Source of the DNA: Bubalus kerabau
Taxonomy: Eukaryota; Chordata; Mammalia; Artiodactyla; Bovidae
NCBI RefSeq assembly: GCF_029407905.1
Contig: NW_026577901.1
Span: 1 to 64,000, forward strand
Reading direction: 5' to 3'
DNA length: 64,000 nucleotides
Positions within the stretch are counted from its first letter, which is position 1. Each line of letters starts with the position of its first letter. The translations under genes were made by a program, and so were the position numbers. The notes under the pieces are model-generated. The model made no database searches. It was not told the origin of the DNA and saw only the letters and a program-made list of their open reading frames with translations. Of the stretch, positions 1-12,312 are shown piece after piece.

Positions 1-526
1 GGAGAGGAAGCCTGAGGTTCCTGCCTCCCCTCGAGATGAGGCCCTCTTCCATTGCGCCGAACCCAGCAGAGTCCCGAGAGGCCCCGCCGACTCCACAGCA
101 TCCCTCACCTCTCAGAGGCACCCTGGGAAGTTCCCTATAGTCTCCCTGCAGAAGTCGAGGGACACGAGGGTTTCCCGCCGCCCCCCGAGCAAAGACCTCG
201 AGAGTCCTTCTTCAACGCGTCTCTGAGGCCCTAGTCCCCTCCCGTGACTCGAGAGCCAGGACGCGCTCCCCCTCGCCACGCGCATGGAGACCTGACTTCC
301 CTGGCGCCGCACGAGAGGCTCCCTGAGATCCTCGTCGTGCCTCGGGAGAAAACCCCCACGGGCGCCGCAGCTCGAGGAAACCCCTGAGACGCCCCCGTCC
401 TCGCGAGCTGAGGGCCTTCTTTTCCTGCATGGCCTGGAGAGCAATCCCGGGTCCTCTCTCCAAACGGAAGAGGAGGCTGGACTCCCTTGAGGCCGCTCAG
501 GGGGCTCCAAGAGACCCGCGTCGCGA

Positions 527-650
527 CTCGAGAGGAGAGCGGAGTCCTTGGCTTCCCCTCGAGACGAGGCCTGACTCCCCGGGGGAGCCTGGAATGCAAC
601 CCCGAGATCCCTGCCTTCCCTGGAGAGGAAAATTAGGTCCCGGACACACG
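527..650. repeat. Example of the 31-bp subrepeat ladder inside the monomer
   Basis: Four consecutive 31-bp blocks are readable here: 527-557, 558-588, 589-619 and 620-650. Each opens with ctcgag or its variant ctgga and ends in a pyrimidine-rich stretch. The same ladder, with 11-12 bp irregularities, runs through the whole monomer (1,405 is about 45 x 31). A 31-bp ancestral unit is the known hallmark of ruminant satellite I. Confidence 0.8.
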
Positions 651-803
651 CTTAGGTGAGGTCTCTTAGGCCCTGCAGTGACTCGAGCGCCACCCCCAGC
701 TTTCCCTCGCAACCCGAGGGGAAGATTGGGCTTCCCAGGGCCAACCCAAGGGGAAGGCTGAGATCCCCGTCGTAACTCGAGAATGCCGCCGCAACTCGAG
801 AAA

Positions 804-815
804 AACCACGTGGTT
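804..815. promoter_or_regulatory. 12-bp perfect palindrome AACCACGTGGTT containing an E-box
   Basis: AACCACGTGGTT equals its own reverse complement and holds CACGTG, the class of site bound by USF/MYC-MAX type bHLH-zip proteins. It recurs once per monomer through array A (2,209-2,220 and every ~1,405 bp after) and is intact in several diverged monomers (near 23,173, 30,746, 33,567, 36,390). It is lost or altered in others (CATGTG near 25,992; AAGTGG near 34,988). Binding is inference only. Confidence 0.4.
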
Positions 816-1072
816 CCCACCGCTTGGCAAGATGAGGCCCTTGCCCGCGACGGCGTCTCAAGGGAAGTCCCCTGTTCCGCCCTGAAGGGCGAGACGGCCC
901 CTGACAGCCTTCCTGCGACCCCCAAAAGTCCCCCGACACGCCGGGTTCCCCCGAGGGGAACACCGAGGGTCCCGGCACCGCTTCCTCTGAGCCCCTTCTC
1001 CCCTCCTGATCGCGACAGGAGAGGCGATTCCCCTGCGTGGTCTGGAAGGGGTTCCCGGCCTTCCCGGCGCAC

Positions 1073-2477
1073 CTCAGGATGAGGCCGGTCTCACGAGGAA
1101 ATTCGAGACGAGCCACGTGGGTGGGGCCACAGGCCGAACGCCCCCGATTCCCCGGTCCGCCCTTGAGAAGGACCCGAGGCCCGGACCCCTCTTCGAAGGC
1201 AACCCTGTGGCTGAAGGCACAACACGAAGGGGCACTGCCACCCCCGTGCATCGTCCGCAAAGACCCGCGGGTTCCACACACAGCTCGACGAGGGGCCTGA
1301 GACCCCCTGAGCAACTCGAGAGGCCAGCGGGGTTCCCTTCCTCAGACAAGACGAGGCCTGACTCTCCTGTCCCAACTCTGCAGGGACCCTGCGGTCGGAG
1401 TCCGAAACGCAGAGGAAGCCTGAGGTGCCTGCCTCCCCTCGAGGTGAGGCCCTCTTCCGTTGCGCCAGACCCAGCGGAGTCCCGAGGGGCCCCGCCACCT
1501 CCACAGGATCCCTCGCCTCTCAGAGGCACCCTGGGAAGTTCCCTAAGGTCCCCGGCAGAAGGCGAGGGACACGAGGGTTTCCCGCCGCCCCCCGACAAAG
1601 ACCTCGAGAGTCCTTCTTCAACGCGTCTCGAGGCCCTAGTCCCCTCCCGTGACTCGAGAGCCAGGACGCGCTCCCCCTCGCCACGCGCATGGAGACCTGA
1701 CTTCCCTGGCGCCGCACGAGAGGCTCCCTGAGATCCTCGTCGTGCCTCGGGAGAAAACCCCCACGGGCGCCGCAGCTCGAGGAAACCCCTGAGACGCCCC
1801 CGTCCTCGCGAGCTGAGGGCCTTCTTTTCCTGCATGGCCTGGAGAGCAATCCCGGGTCCTCTCTCCAAACGGAAGAGGAGGCTGGACTCCCTTGAGGCCG
1901 CTCAGGGGGCTCCAAGAGACCCGCGTCGCGACTCGAGAGGAGAGCGGAGTCCTTGGCTTCCCCTCGAGACGAGGCCTGACTCCCCGGGGGAGCCTGGAAT
2001 GCAACCCCGAGATCCCTGCCTTCCCTGGAGAGGAAAATTAGGTCCCGGACACACGCTTAGGTGAGGTCTCTTAGGCCCTGCAGTGACTCGAGCGCCACCC
2101 CCAGCTTTCCCTCGCAACCCGAGGGGAAGATTGGGCTTCCCAGGGCCAACCCAAGGGGAAGGCTGAGATCCCCGTCGTAACTCGAGAATGCCGCCGCAAC
2201 TCGAGAAAAACCACGTGGTTCCCACCGCTTGGCAAGATGAGGCCCTTGCCCGCGACGGCGTCTCAAGGGAAGTCCCCTGTTCCGCCCTGAAGGGCGAGAC
2301 GGTCCCTGACAGCCTTCCTGCGACCCCCAAAAGTCCCCCGACATGCCGGGTTCCCCCGAGGGGAACACCGAGGGTCCCGGCACCGCTTCCTCTGAGCCCC
2401 TTCTCCCCTCCTGATCGCGACAGGAGAGGCGATTCCCCTGCGTGGTCTGGAAGGGGTTCCCGGCCTTCCCGGCGCAC
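1073..2477. repeat. Satellite monomer U1 (type A, 1,405 bp)
   Basis: First complete monomer of array A. It carries gggacacg near 1,568 and caccctggg near 1,527. Private changes are gtggctgaagg near 1,208 (gtgggtgaagg elsewhere) and gacatgccggg near 2,340. Confidence 0.88.
1114..1119. promoter_or_regulatory. Second CACGTG E-box of the monomer
   Basis: CACGTG in the context agccacgtgggtgg, about 310 bp after the palindromic E-box, repeated in every type A and type B monomer. Several diverged monomers have lost it (cctcgtggg near 29,217; cacggggg near 23,484). Function is unproven. Confidence 0.35.
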
Positions 2478-3882
2478 CTCAGGATGAGGCCGGTCTCACG
2501 AGGAAATTCGAGACGAGCCACGTGGGTGGGGCCACAGGCCGAACGCCCCCGATTCCCCGGTCCGCTCTTGAGAAGGACCCGAGGCCCGGACCCCTCTTCG
2601 AAGGCAACCCTGTGGGTGAAGGCACAACACGAAGGGGCACTGCCACCCCCGTGCATCGTCCGCAAAGACCCGCGGGTTCCACACACAGCTCGACGAGGGG
2701 CCTGAGACCCCCTGAGCAACTCGAGAGGCCAGCGGGGTTCCCTTCCTCAGACAAGACGAGGCCTGACTCTCCTGTCCCAACTCTGCAGGGACCCTGCGGT
2801 CGGAGTCCGAAACGCAGAGAAAGCCTGAGGTGCCTGCCTCCCCTCGAGGTGAGGCCCTCTTCCGTTGCTCCAGACCCAGCGGAGTCCCGAGGGGCCCCGC
2901 CACCTCCACAGGATCCCTCGCCTCTCAGAGGCACCCTGGGAAGTTCCCTAAGGTCCCCGGCAGAAGGCGAGGGACACGAGGGTTTCCCGCCGCCCCCCGA
3001 CAAAGACCTCGAGAGTCCTTCTTCAACGCGTCTCGAGGCCCTAGTCCCCTCCCGTGACTCGAGAACCAGGACGCGCTCCCCCTCGCCACGCGCATGGAGA
3101 CCTGACTTCCCTGGCGCCGCACGAGAGGCTCCCTGAGATCCTCGTCGTGCCTCGGGAGAAAACCCCCACGGGCGCCGCAGCTCGAGGAAACCCCTGAGAC
3201 GCCCCCGTCCTCGCGAGCTGAGGGCCTTCTTTTCCTGCATGGCCTGGAGAGCAATCCCGGGTCCTCTCTCCAAACGGAAGAGGAGGCTGGACTCCCTTGA
3301 GGCCGCTCAGGGGGCTCCAAGAGACCCGCGTCGCGACTCGAGAGGAGAGCGGAGTCCTTGGCTTCCCCTCGAGACGAGGCCTGACTCCCCGGGGGAGCCT
3401 GGAATGCAACCCCGAGATCCCTGCCTTCCCTGGAGAGGAAAATTAGGTCCCGGACACACGCTTAGGTGAGGTCTCTTAGGCCCTGCAGTGACTCGAGCGC
3501 CACCCCCAGCTTTCCCTCGCAACCCGAGGGGAAGATTGGGCTTCCCAGGGCCAACCCAAGGGGAAGGCTGAGATCCCCGTCGTAACTCGAGAATGCCGCC
3601 GCAACTCGAGAAAAACCACGTGGTTCCCACCGCTTGGCAAGATGAGGCCCTTGCCCGCGACGGCGTCTCAAGGGAAGTCCCCTGTTCCGCCCTGAAGGGC
3701 GAGACGGTCCCTGACAGCCTTCCTGCGACCCCCAAAAGTCCCCCGACACGCCGGGTTCCCCCGAGGGGAACACCGAGGGTCCCGGCACCGCTTCCTCTGA
3801 GCCCCTTCTCCCCTCCTGATCGCGACAGGAGAGGCGATTCCCCTGCGTGGTCTGGAAGGGGTTCCCGGCCTTCCCGGCGCAC
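2478..3882. repeat. Satellite monomer U2 (type A, 1,405 bp)
   Basis: Private changes: ccgctcttgag near 2,563, cagagaaagcc near 2,816, ttgctccagac near 2,866 and cgagaaccagg near 3,060. Otherwise identical by eye to its neighbours. Confidence 0.88.
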
Positions 3883-5287
3883 CTCAGGATGAGGCCGGTC
3901 TCACGAGGAAATTCGAGACGAGCCACGTGGGTGGGGCCACAGGCCGAACGCCCCCGATTCCCCGGTCCGCCCTGGAGAAGGACCCGAGGCCCGGACCCCT
4001 CTTCGAAGGCAACCCTGTGGGTGAAGGCACAACACGAAGGGGCACTGCCACCCCCGTGCATCGTCCGCAAAGACCCGCGGGTTCCACACACAGCTCGACG
4101 AGGGGCCTGAGACCCCCTGAGCAACTCGAGAGGCCAGCGGGGTTCCCTTCCTCAGACAAGACGAGGCCTGACTCTCCTGTCCCAACTCTGCAGGGACCCT
4201 GCGGTCGGAGTCCGAAACGCAGAGGAAGCCTGAGGTGCCTGCCTCCCCTCGAGGTGAGGCCCTCTTCCGTTGCGCCAGACCCAGCGGAGTCCCGAGGGGC
4301 CCCGCCACCTCCACAGGATCCCTCGCCTCTCAGAGGCACCCTGGGAAGTTCCCTAAGGTCCCCGGCAGAAGGCGAGGGAAACGAGGGTTTCCCGCCGCCC
4401 CCCGACGAAGACCTCGAGAGTCCTTCTTCAACGCGTCTCGAGGCCCTAGTCCCCTCCCGTGACTCGAGAGCTAGGACGCGCTACCCCTCGCCACGCGCAT
4501 GGAGACCTGACTTCCCTGGCGCCGCACGAGAGGCTCCCTGAGATCCTCGTCGTGCCTCGGGAGAAAACCCCCACGGGCGCCGCAGCTCGAGGAAACCCCT
4601 GAGACGCCCCCGTCCTCGCGAGCTGAGGGCCTTCTTTTCCTGCATGGCCTGGAGAGCAATCCCGGGTCCTCTCTCCAAACGGAAGAGGAGGCTGGACTCC
4701 CTTGAGGCCGCTCAGGGGGCTCCAAGAGACCCGCGTCGCGACTCGAGAGGAGAGCGGAGTTCTTGGCTTCCCCTCGAGACGAGGCCTGACTCCCCGGGGG
4801 AGCCTGGAATGCAACCCCGAGATCCCTGCCTTCCCTGGAGAGGAAAATTAGGTCCCGGACACACGCTTAGGTGAGGTCTCTTAGGCCCTGCAGTGACTCG
4901 AGCGCCACCCCCAGCTTTCCCTCGCAACCCGAGGGGAAGATTGGGCTTCCCAGGGCCAACCCAAGGGGAAGGCTGAGATCCCCGTCGTAACTCGAGAATG
5001 CCGCCGCAACTCGAGAAAAACCACGTGGTTCCCACCGCTTGGCAAGATGAGGCCCTTGCCCGCGACGGCGTCTCAAGGGAAGTCCCCTGTTCCGCCCTGA
5101 AGGGCGAGACGGTCCCTGACAGCCTTCCTGCGACCCCCAAAAGTCCCCCGACACGCCGGGTTCCCCCGAGGGGAACACCGAGGGTCCCGGCACCGCTTCC
5201 TCTGAGCCCCTTCTCCCCTCCTGATCGCGACAGGAGAGGCGATTCCCCTGCGTGGTCTGGAAGGGGTTCCCGGCCTTCCCGGCGCAC
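3883..5287. repeat. Satellite monomer U3 (type A, 1,405 bp)
   Basis: Carries gccctggagaag near 3,970, shared only with U6 exactly three monomers downstream, and gggaaacg near 4,378. Private changes are gacgaagacc near 4,404, agctaggacgcgctacccc near 4,468 and ggagttcttgg near 4,756. Confidence 0.88.
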
Positions 5288-6692
5288 CTCAGGATGAGGC
5301 CGGTCTCACGAGGAAATTCGAGACGAGCCACGTGGGTGGGGCCACAGGCCGAACGCCCCCGATTCCCCGGTCCGCCCTTGAGAAGGACCCGAGGCCCGGA
5401 CCCCTCTTCGAAGGCAACCCTGTGGGTGAAGGCACAACACGAAGGGGCACTGCCACCCCCGTGCATCGTCCGCAAAGACCCGCGGGTTCCACACACAGCT
5501 CGACGAGGGGCCTGAGACCCCCTGAGCAACTCGAGAGGCCAGCGGGGTTCCCTTCCTCAGACAAGACGAGGCCTGACTCTCCTGTCCCAACTCTGCAGGG
5601 ACCCTGCGGTCGGAGTCCGAAACGCAGAGGAAGCCTGAGGTGCCTGCCTCCCCTCGAGGTGAGGCCCTCTTCCGTTGCGCCAGACCCAGCGGAGTCCCGA
5701 GGGGCCCCGCCACCTCCACAGGATCCCTCGCCTCTCAGAGGCACCCTGGGAAGTTCCCTAAGGTCCCCGGCAGAAGGCGAGGGAAACGAGGGTTTCCCGC
5801 CGCCCCCCGACAAAGACCTCGAGAGTCCTTCTTCAACGCGTCTCGAGGCCCTAGTCCCCTCCCGTGACTCGAGAGCCAGGACGCGCTCCCCCTCGCCACG
5901 CGCATGGAGACCTGACTTCCCTGGCGCCGCACGAGAGGCTCCCTGAGATCCTCGTCGTGCCTCGGGAGAAAACCCCCACGGGCGCCGCAGCTCGAGGAAA
6001 CCCCTGAGACGCCCCCGTCCTCGCGAGCTGAGGGCCTTCTTTTCCTGCATGGCCTGGAGAGCAATCCCGGGTCCTCTCTCCAAACGGAAGAGGAGGCTGG
6101 ACTCCCTTGAGGCCGCTCAGGGGGCTCCAAGAGACCCGCGTCGCGACTCGAGAGGAGAGCGGAGTCCTTGGCTTCCCCTCGAGACGAGGCCTGACTCCCC
6201 GGGGGAGCCTGGAATGCAACCCCGAGATCCCTGCCTTCCCTGGAGAGGAAAATTAGGTCCCGGACACACGCTTAGGTGAGGTCTCTTAGGCCCTGCAGTG
6301 ACTCGAGCGCCACCCCCAGCTTTCCCTCGCAACCCGAGGGGAAGATTGGGCTTCCCAGGGCCAACCCAAGGGGAAGGCTGAGATCCCCGTTGTAACTCGA
6401 GAATGCCGCCGCAACTCGAGAAAAACCACGTGGTTCCCACCGCTTGGCAAGATGAGGCCCTTGCCCGCGACGGCGTCTCAAGGGAAGTCCCCTGTTCCGC
6501 CCTGAAGGGCGAGACGGTCCCTGACAGCCTTCCTGCGACCCCCAAAAGTCCCCCGACACGCCGGGTTCCCCCGAGGGGAACACCGAGGGTCCCGGCACCA
6601 CTTCCTCTGAGCCCCTTCTCCCCTCCTGATCGCGACAGGAGAGGCGATTCCCCTGCGTGGTCTGGAAGGGGTTCCCGGCCTTCCCAGCGCAC
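5288..6692. repeat. Satellite monomer U4 (type A, 1,405 bp)
   Basis: Carries the gggaaacg allele near 5,783. Private transitions at former CpG sites are ccgttgtaac near 6,388, ggcaccactt near 6,595 and ttcccagcgc near 6,682. Confidence 0.88.
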
Positions 6693-8097
6693 CTCAGGAT
6701 GAGGCCGGTCTCACGAGGAAATTCGAGACGAGCCACGTGGGTGGGGCCACAGGCCGAACGCCCCCGATTCCCCGGTCCGCCCTTGAGAAGGACCCGAGGC
6801 CCGGACCCCTCTTCGAAGGCAACCCTGTGGGTGAAGGCACAACACGAAGGGGCACTGCCACCCCCGTGCATCGTCCGCAAAGACCCGCGGGTTCCACACA
6901 CAGCTCGACGAGGGGCCTGAGACCCCCTGAGCAACTCGAGAGGCCAGCGGGGTTCCCTTCCTCAGACAAGACGAGGCCTGACTCTCCTGTCCCAACTCTG
7001 CAGGGACCCTGCGGTCGGAGTCCGAAACGCAGAGGAAGCCTGAGGTGCCTGCCTCCCCTCGAGGTGAGGCCCTCTTCCGTTGCGCCAGACCCAGCGGAGT
7101 CCCGAGGGGCCCCGCCACCTCCACAGGATCCCTCGCCTCTCAGAGGCACCCTGGGAAGTTCCCTAAGGTCCCCGGCAGAAGGCGAGGGACACGAGGGTTT
7201 CCCGCCGCCCCCCGACAAAGACCTCGAGAGTCCTTCTTCAACGCATCTCGAGGCCCTAGTCCCCTCCCGTGACTCGAGAGCCAGGACGCGCTCCCCCTCG
7301 CCACGCGCATGGAGACCTGACTTCCCTGGCGCCGCACGAGAGGCTCCCTGAGATCCTCGTCGTGCCTCGGGAGAAAACCCCCACGGGCGCCGCAGCTCGA
7401 GGAAACCCCTGAGACGCCCCCGTCCTCGCGAGCTGAGGGCCTTCTTTTCCTGCATGGCCTGGAGAGCAATCCCGGGTCCTCTCTCCAAACGGAAGAGGAG
7501 GCTGGACTCCCTTGAGGCCGCTCAGGGGGCTCCAAGAGACCCGCGTCGCGACTCGAGAGGAGAGCGGAGTCCTTGGCTTCCCCTCGAGACGAGGCCTGAC
7601 TCCCCGGGGGAGCCTGGAATGCAACCCCGAGATCCCTGCCTTCCCTGGAGAGGAAAATTAGGTCCCGGACACACGCTTAGGTGAGGTCTCTTAGGCCCTG
7701 CAGTGACTCGAGCGCCACCCCCAGCTTTCCCTCGCAACCCGAGGGGAAGATTGGGCTTCCCAGGGCCAACCCAAGGGGAAGGCTGAGATCCCCGTCGTAA
7801 CTCGAGAATGCCGCCGCAACTCGAGAAAAACCACGTGGTTCCCACCGCTTGGCAAGATGAGGCCCTTGCCCGCGACGGCGTCTCAAGGGAAGTCCCCTGT
7901 TCCGCCCTGAAGGGCGAGACGGTCCCTGACAGCCTTCCTGCGACCCCCAAAAGTCCCCCGACACGCCGGGTTCCCCCGAGGGGAACACCGAGGGTCCCGG
8001 CACCGCTTCCTCTGAGCCCCTTCTCCCCTCCTGATCGCGACAGGAGAGGCGATTCCCCTGCGTGGTCTGGAAGGGGTTCCCGGCCTTCCCGGCGCAC
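6693..8097. repeat. Satellite monomer U5 (type A, 1,405 bp)
   Basis: Carries the gggacacg allele near 7,188. One private CpG transition, acgcatctcg, lies near 7,241. Confidence 0.88.
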
Positions 8098-9502
8098 CTC
8101 AGGATGAGGCCGGTCTCACGAGGAAATTCGAGACGAGCCACGTGGGTGGGGCCACAGGCCGAACGCCCCCGATTCCCCGGTCCGCCCTGGAGAAGGACCC
8201 GAGGCCCGGACCCCTCTTCGAAGGCAACCCTGTGGGTGAAGGCACAACACGAAGGGGCACTGCCACCCCCGTGCATCGTCCGCAAAGACCCGCGGGTTCC
8301 ACACACAGCTCGACGAGGGGCCTGAGACCCCCTGAGCAACTCGAGAGGCCAGCGGGGTTCCCTTCCTCAGACAAGACGAGGCCTGACTCTCCTGTCCCAA
8401 CTCTGCAGGGACCCTGCGGTCGGAGTCCGAAACGCAGAGGAAGCCTGAGGTGCCTGCCTCCCCTCGAGGTGAGGCCCTCTTCCGTTGCGCCAGACCCAGC
8501 GGAGTCCCGAGGGGCCCCGCCACCTCCACAGGATCCCTCGCCTCTCAGAGGCACCCTGGGAAGTTCCCTAAGGTCCCCGGCAGAAGGCGAGGGAAACGAG
8601 GGTTTCCCGCCGCCCCCCGACAAAGACCTCGAGAGTCCTTCTTCAACGCGTCTCGAGGCCCTAGTCCCCTCCCGTGACTCGAGAGCCAGGACGCGCTCCC
8701 CCTCGCCACGCGCATGGAGACCTGACTTCCCTGGCGCCGCACGAGAGGCTCCCTGAGATCCTCGTCGTGCCTCGGGAGAAAACCGCCACGGGCGCCGCAG
8801 CTCGAGGAAACCCCTGAGACGCCCCCGTCCTCGCGAGCTGAGGGCCTTCTTTTCCTGCATGGCCTGGAGAGCAATCCCGGGTCCTCTCTCCAAACGGAAG
8901 AGGAGGCTGGACTCCCTTGAGGCCGCTCAGGGGGCTCCAAGAGACCCGCGTCGCGACTCGAGAGGAGAGCGGAGTCCTTGGCTTCCCCTCGAGACGAGGC
9001 CTGACTCCCCGGGGGAGCCTGGAATGCAACCCCGAGATCCCTGCCTTCCCTGGAGAGGAAAATTAGGTCCCGGACACACGCTTAGGTGAGGTCTCTTAGG
9101 CCCTGCAGTGACTCGAGCGCCACCCCCAGCTTTCCCTCGCAACCCGAGGGGAAGATTGGGCTTCCCAGGGCCAACCCAAGGGGAAGGCTGAGATCCCCGT
9201 CGTAACTCGAGAATGCCGCCGCAACTCGAGAAAAACCACGTGGTTCCCACCGCTTGGCAAGATGAGGCCCTTGCCCGCGACGGCGTCTCAAGGGAAGTCC
9301 CCTGTTCCGCCCTGAAGGGCGAGACGGTCCCTGACAGCCTTCCTGCGACCCCCAAAAGTCCCCCGACACGCCGGGTTCCCCCGAGGGGAACACCGAGGGT
9401 CCCGGCACCGCTTCCTCTGAGCCCCTTCTCCCCTCCTGATCGCGACAGGAGAGGCGATTCCCCTGCGTGGTCTGGAAGGGGTTCCCGGCCTTCCCGGCGC
9501 AC
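8098..9502. repeat. Satellite monomer U6 (type A, 1,405 bp)
   Basis: Shares gccctggagaag (near 8,185) with U3, 4,215 bp upstream, and aaccgccacgg (near 8,782) with U7. Has gggaaacg near 8,593. These shared private alleles mark exchange between monomers. Confidence 0.88.
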
Positions 9503-10907
9503 CTCAGGATGAGGCCGGTCTCACGAGGAAATTCGAGACGAGCCACGTGGGTGGGGCCACAGGCCGAACGCCCCCGATTCCCCGGTCCGCCCTTGAGAAG
9601 GACCCGAGGCCCGGACCCCTCTTCGAAGGCAACCCTGTGGGTGAAGGCACAACACGAAGGGGCACTGCCACCCCCGTGCATCGTCCGCAAAGACCCGCGG
9701 GTTCCACACACAGCTCGACGAGGGGCCTGAGACCCCCTGAGCAACTCGAGAGGCCAGCGGGGTTCCCTTCCTCAGACAAGACGAGGCCTGACTCTCCTGT
9801 CCCAACTCTGCAGGGACCCTGCGGTCGGAGTCCGAAACGCAGAGGAAGCCTGAGGTGCCTGCCTCCCCTCGAGGTGAGGCCCTCTTCCGTTGCGCCAGAC
9901 CCAGCGGAGTCCCGAGGGGCCCCGCCACCTCCACAGGATCCCTCGCCTCTCAGAGGCACCCTGGGAAGTTCCCTAAGGTCCCCGGCAGAAGGCGAGGGAA
10001 ACGAGGGTTTCCCGCCGCCCCCCGACAAAGACCTCGAGAGTCCTTCTTCAACGCGTCTCGAGGCCCTAGTCCCCTCCCGTGACTCGAGAGCCAGGACGCG
10101 CTCCCCCTCGCCACGCGCATGGAGACCTGACTTCCCTGGCGCCGCACGAGAGGCTCCCTGAGATCCTCGTCGTGCCTCGGGAGAAAACCGCCACGGGCGC
10201 CGCAGCTCGAGGAAACCCCTGAGACGCCCCCGTCCTCGCGAGCTGAGGGCCTTCTTTTCCTGCATGGCCTGGAGAGCAATCCCGGGTCCTCTCTCCAAAC
10301 GGAAGAGGAGGCTGGACTCCCTTGAGGCCGCTCAGGGGGCTCCAAGAGACCCGCGTCGCGACTCGAGAGGAGAGCGGAGTCCTTGGCTTCCCCTCGAGAC
10401 GAGGCCTGACTCCCCGGGGGAGCCTGGAATGCAACCCCGAGATCCCTGCCTTCCCTGGAGAGGAAAATTAGGTCCCGGACACACGCTTAGGTGAGGTCTC
10501 TTAGGCCCTGCAGTGACTCGAGCGCCACCCCCAGCTTTCCCTCGCAACCCGAGGGGAAGATTGGGCTTCCCAGGGCCAACCCAAGGGGAAGGCTGAGATC
10601 CCCGTCGTAACTCGAGAATGCCGCCGCAACTCGAGAAAAACCACGTGGTTCCCACCGCTTGGCAAGATGAGGCCCTTGCCCGCGACGGCGTCTCAAGGGA
10701 AGTCCCCTGTTCCGCCCTGAAGGGCGAGACGGTCCCTGACAGCCTTCCTGCGACCCCCAAAAGTCCCCCGACACGCCGGGTTCCCCCGAGGGGAACACCG
10801 AGGGTCCCGGCACCGCTTCCTCTGAGCCCCTTCTCCCCTCCTGATCGCGACAGGAGAGGCGATTCCCCTGCGTGGTCTGGAAGGGGTTCCCGGCCTTCCC
10901 GGCGCAC
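9503..10907. repeat. Satellite monomer U7 (type A, 1,405 bp)
   Basis: Shares aaccgccacgg (near 10,187) with U6 only, and has gggaaacg near 9,998. Confidence 0.88.
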
Positions 10908-12312
10908 CTCAGGATGAGGCCGGTCTCACGAGGAAATTCGAGACGAGCCACGTGGGTGGGGCCACAGGCCGAACGCCCCCGATTCCCCGGTCCGCCCTTG
11001 AGAAGGACCCGAGGCCCGGACCCCTCTTCGAAGGCAACCCTGTGGGTGAAGGCACAACACGAAGGGGCACTGCCACCCCCGTGCATCGTCCGCAAAGACC
11101 CGCGGGTTCCACACACAGCTCGACGAGGGGCCTGAGACCCCCTGAGCAACTCGAGAGGCCAGCGGGGTTCCCTTCCTCAGACAAGACGAGGCCTGACTCT
11201 CCTGTCCCAACTCTGCAGGGACCCTGCGGTCGGAGTCCGAAACGCAGAGGAAGCCTGAGGTGCCTGCCTCCCCTCGAGGTGAGGCCCTCTTCCGTTGCGC
11301 CAGACCCAGCGGAGTCCCGAGGGGCCCCGCCACCTCCACAGGATCCCTCGCCTCTCAGAGGCACCGTGGGAAGTTCCCTAAGGTCCCCGGCAGAAGGCGA
11401 GGGAAACGAGGGTTTCCCGCCGCCCCCCGACAAAGACCTCGAGAGTCCTTCTTCAACGCGTCTCGAGGCCCTAGTCCCCTCCCGTGACTCGAGAGCCAGG
11501 ACGCGCTCCCCCTCGCCACGCGCATGGAGACCTGACTTCCCTGGCGCCGCACGAGAGGCTCCCTGAGATCCTCGTCGTGCCTCGGGAGAAAACCCCCACG
11601 GGCGCCGCAGCTCGAGGAAACCCCTGAGACGCCCCCGTCCTCGCGAGCTGAGGGCCTTCTTTTCCTGCATGGCCTGGAGAGCAATCCCGGGTCCTCTCTC
11701 CAAACGGAAGAGGAGGCTGGACTCCCTTGAGGCCGCTCAGGGGGCTCCAAGAGACCCGCGTCGCGACTCGAGAGGAGAGCGGAGTCCTTGGCTTCCCCTC
11801 GAGACGAGGCCTGACTCCCCGGGGGAGCCTGGAATGCAACCCCGAGATCCCTGCCTTCCCTGGAGAGGAAAATTAGGTCCCGGACACACGCTTAGGTGAG
11901 GTCTCTTAGGCCCTGCAGTGACTCGAGCGCCACCCCCAGCTTTCCCTCGCAACCCGAGGGGAAGATTGGGCTTCCCAGGGCCAACCCAAGGGGAAGGCTG
12001 AGATCCCCGTCGTAACTCGAGAATGCCGCCGCAACTCGAGAAAAACCACGTGGTTCCCACCGCTTGGCAAGATGAGGCCCTTGCCCGCGACGGCGTCTCA
12101 AGGGAAGTCCCCTGTTCCGCCCTGAAGGGCGAGACGGTCCCTGACAGCCTTCCTGCGACCCCCAAAAGTCCCCCGACACGCCGGGTTCCCCCGAGGGGAA
12201 CACCGAGGGTCCCGGCACCGCTTCCTCTGAGCCCCTTCTCCCCTCCTGATCGCGACAGGAGAGGCGATTCCCCTGCGTGGTCTGGAAGGGGTTCCCGGCC
12301 TTCCCGGCGCAC
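10908..12312. repeat. Satellite monomer U8 (type A, 1,405 bp)
   Basis: Has G at 11,366 (caccgtggg) combined with A at 11,405 (gggaaacg), a haplotype otherwise found only in U12. Confidence 0.88.

Larger units (their letters stand above)
1..1072. repeat. Partial monomer U0 with diverged left end
   Basis: The first ~220 bp differ from all downstream type A monomers: ctcgagatgagg instead of ctcgaggtgagg, gccgaacccagcag instead of gccagacccagcgg, and an extra base in cgtctctgagg. That stretch matches the diverged monomer near 26,700-26,880 better. From about 235 onward it is type A. A private change, gacggccc, lies near 895. Confidence 0.75.

Noticed and set aside
1074..1868. Long overlapping frames on both strands (264, 220, 204, 191 codons) repeated in every monomer
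   Set aside because: They are R/P/S/G-rich, overlap each other in several frames on both strands, and vanish or shift with single-base changes in sister monomers (for example the 1-bp loss near 14,075) with no sign of constraint. A 31-bp subrepeat that is not a multiple of three rotates the frame. These are by-products of GC-rich satellite.
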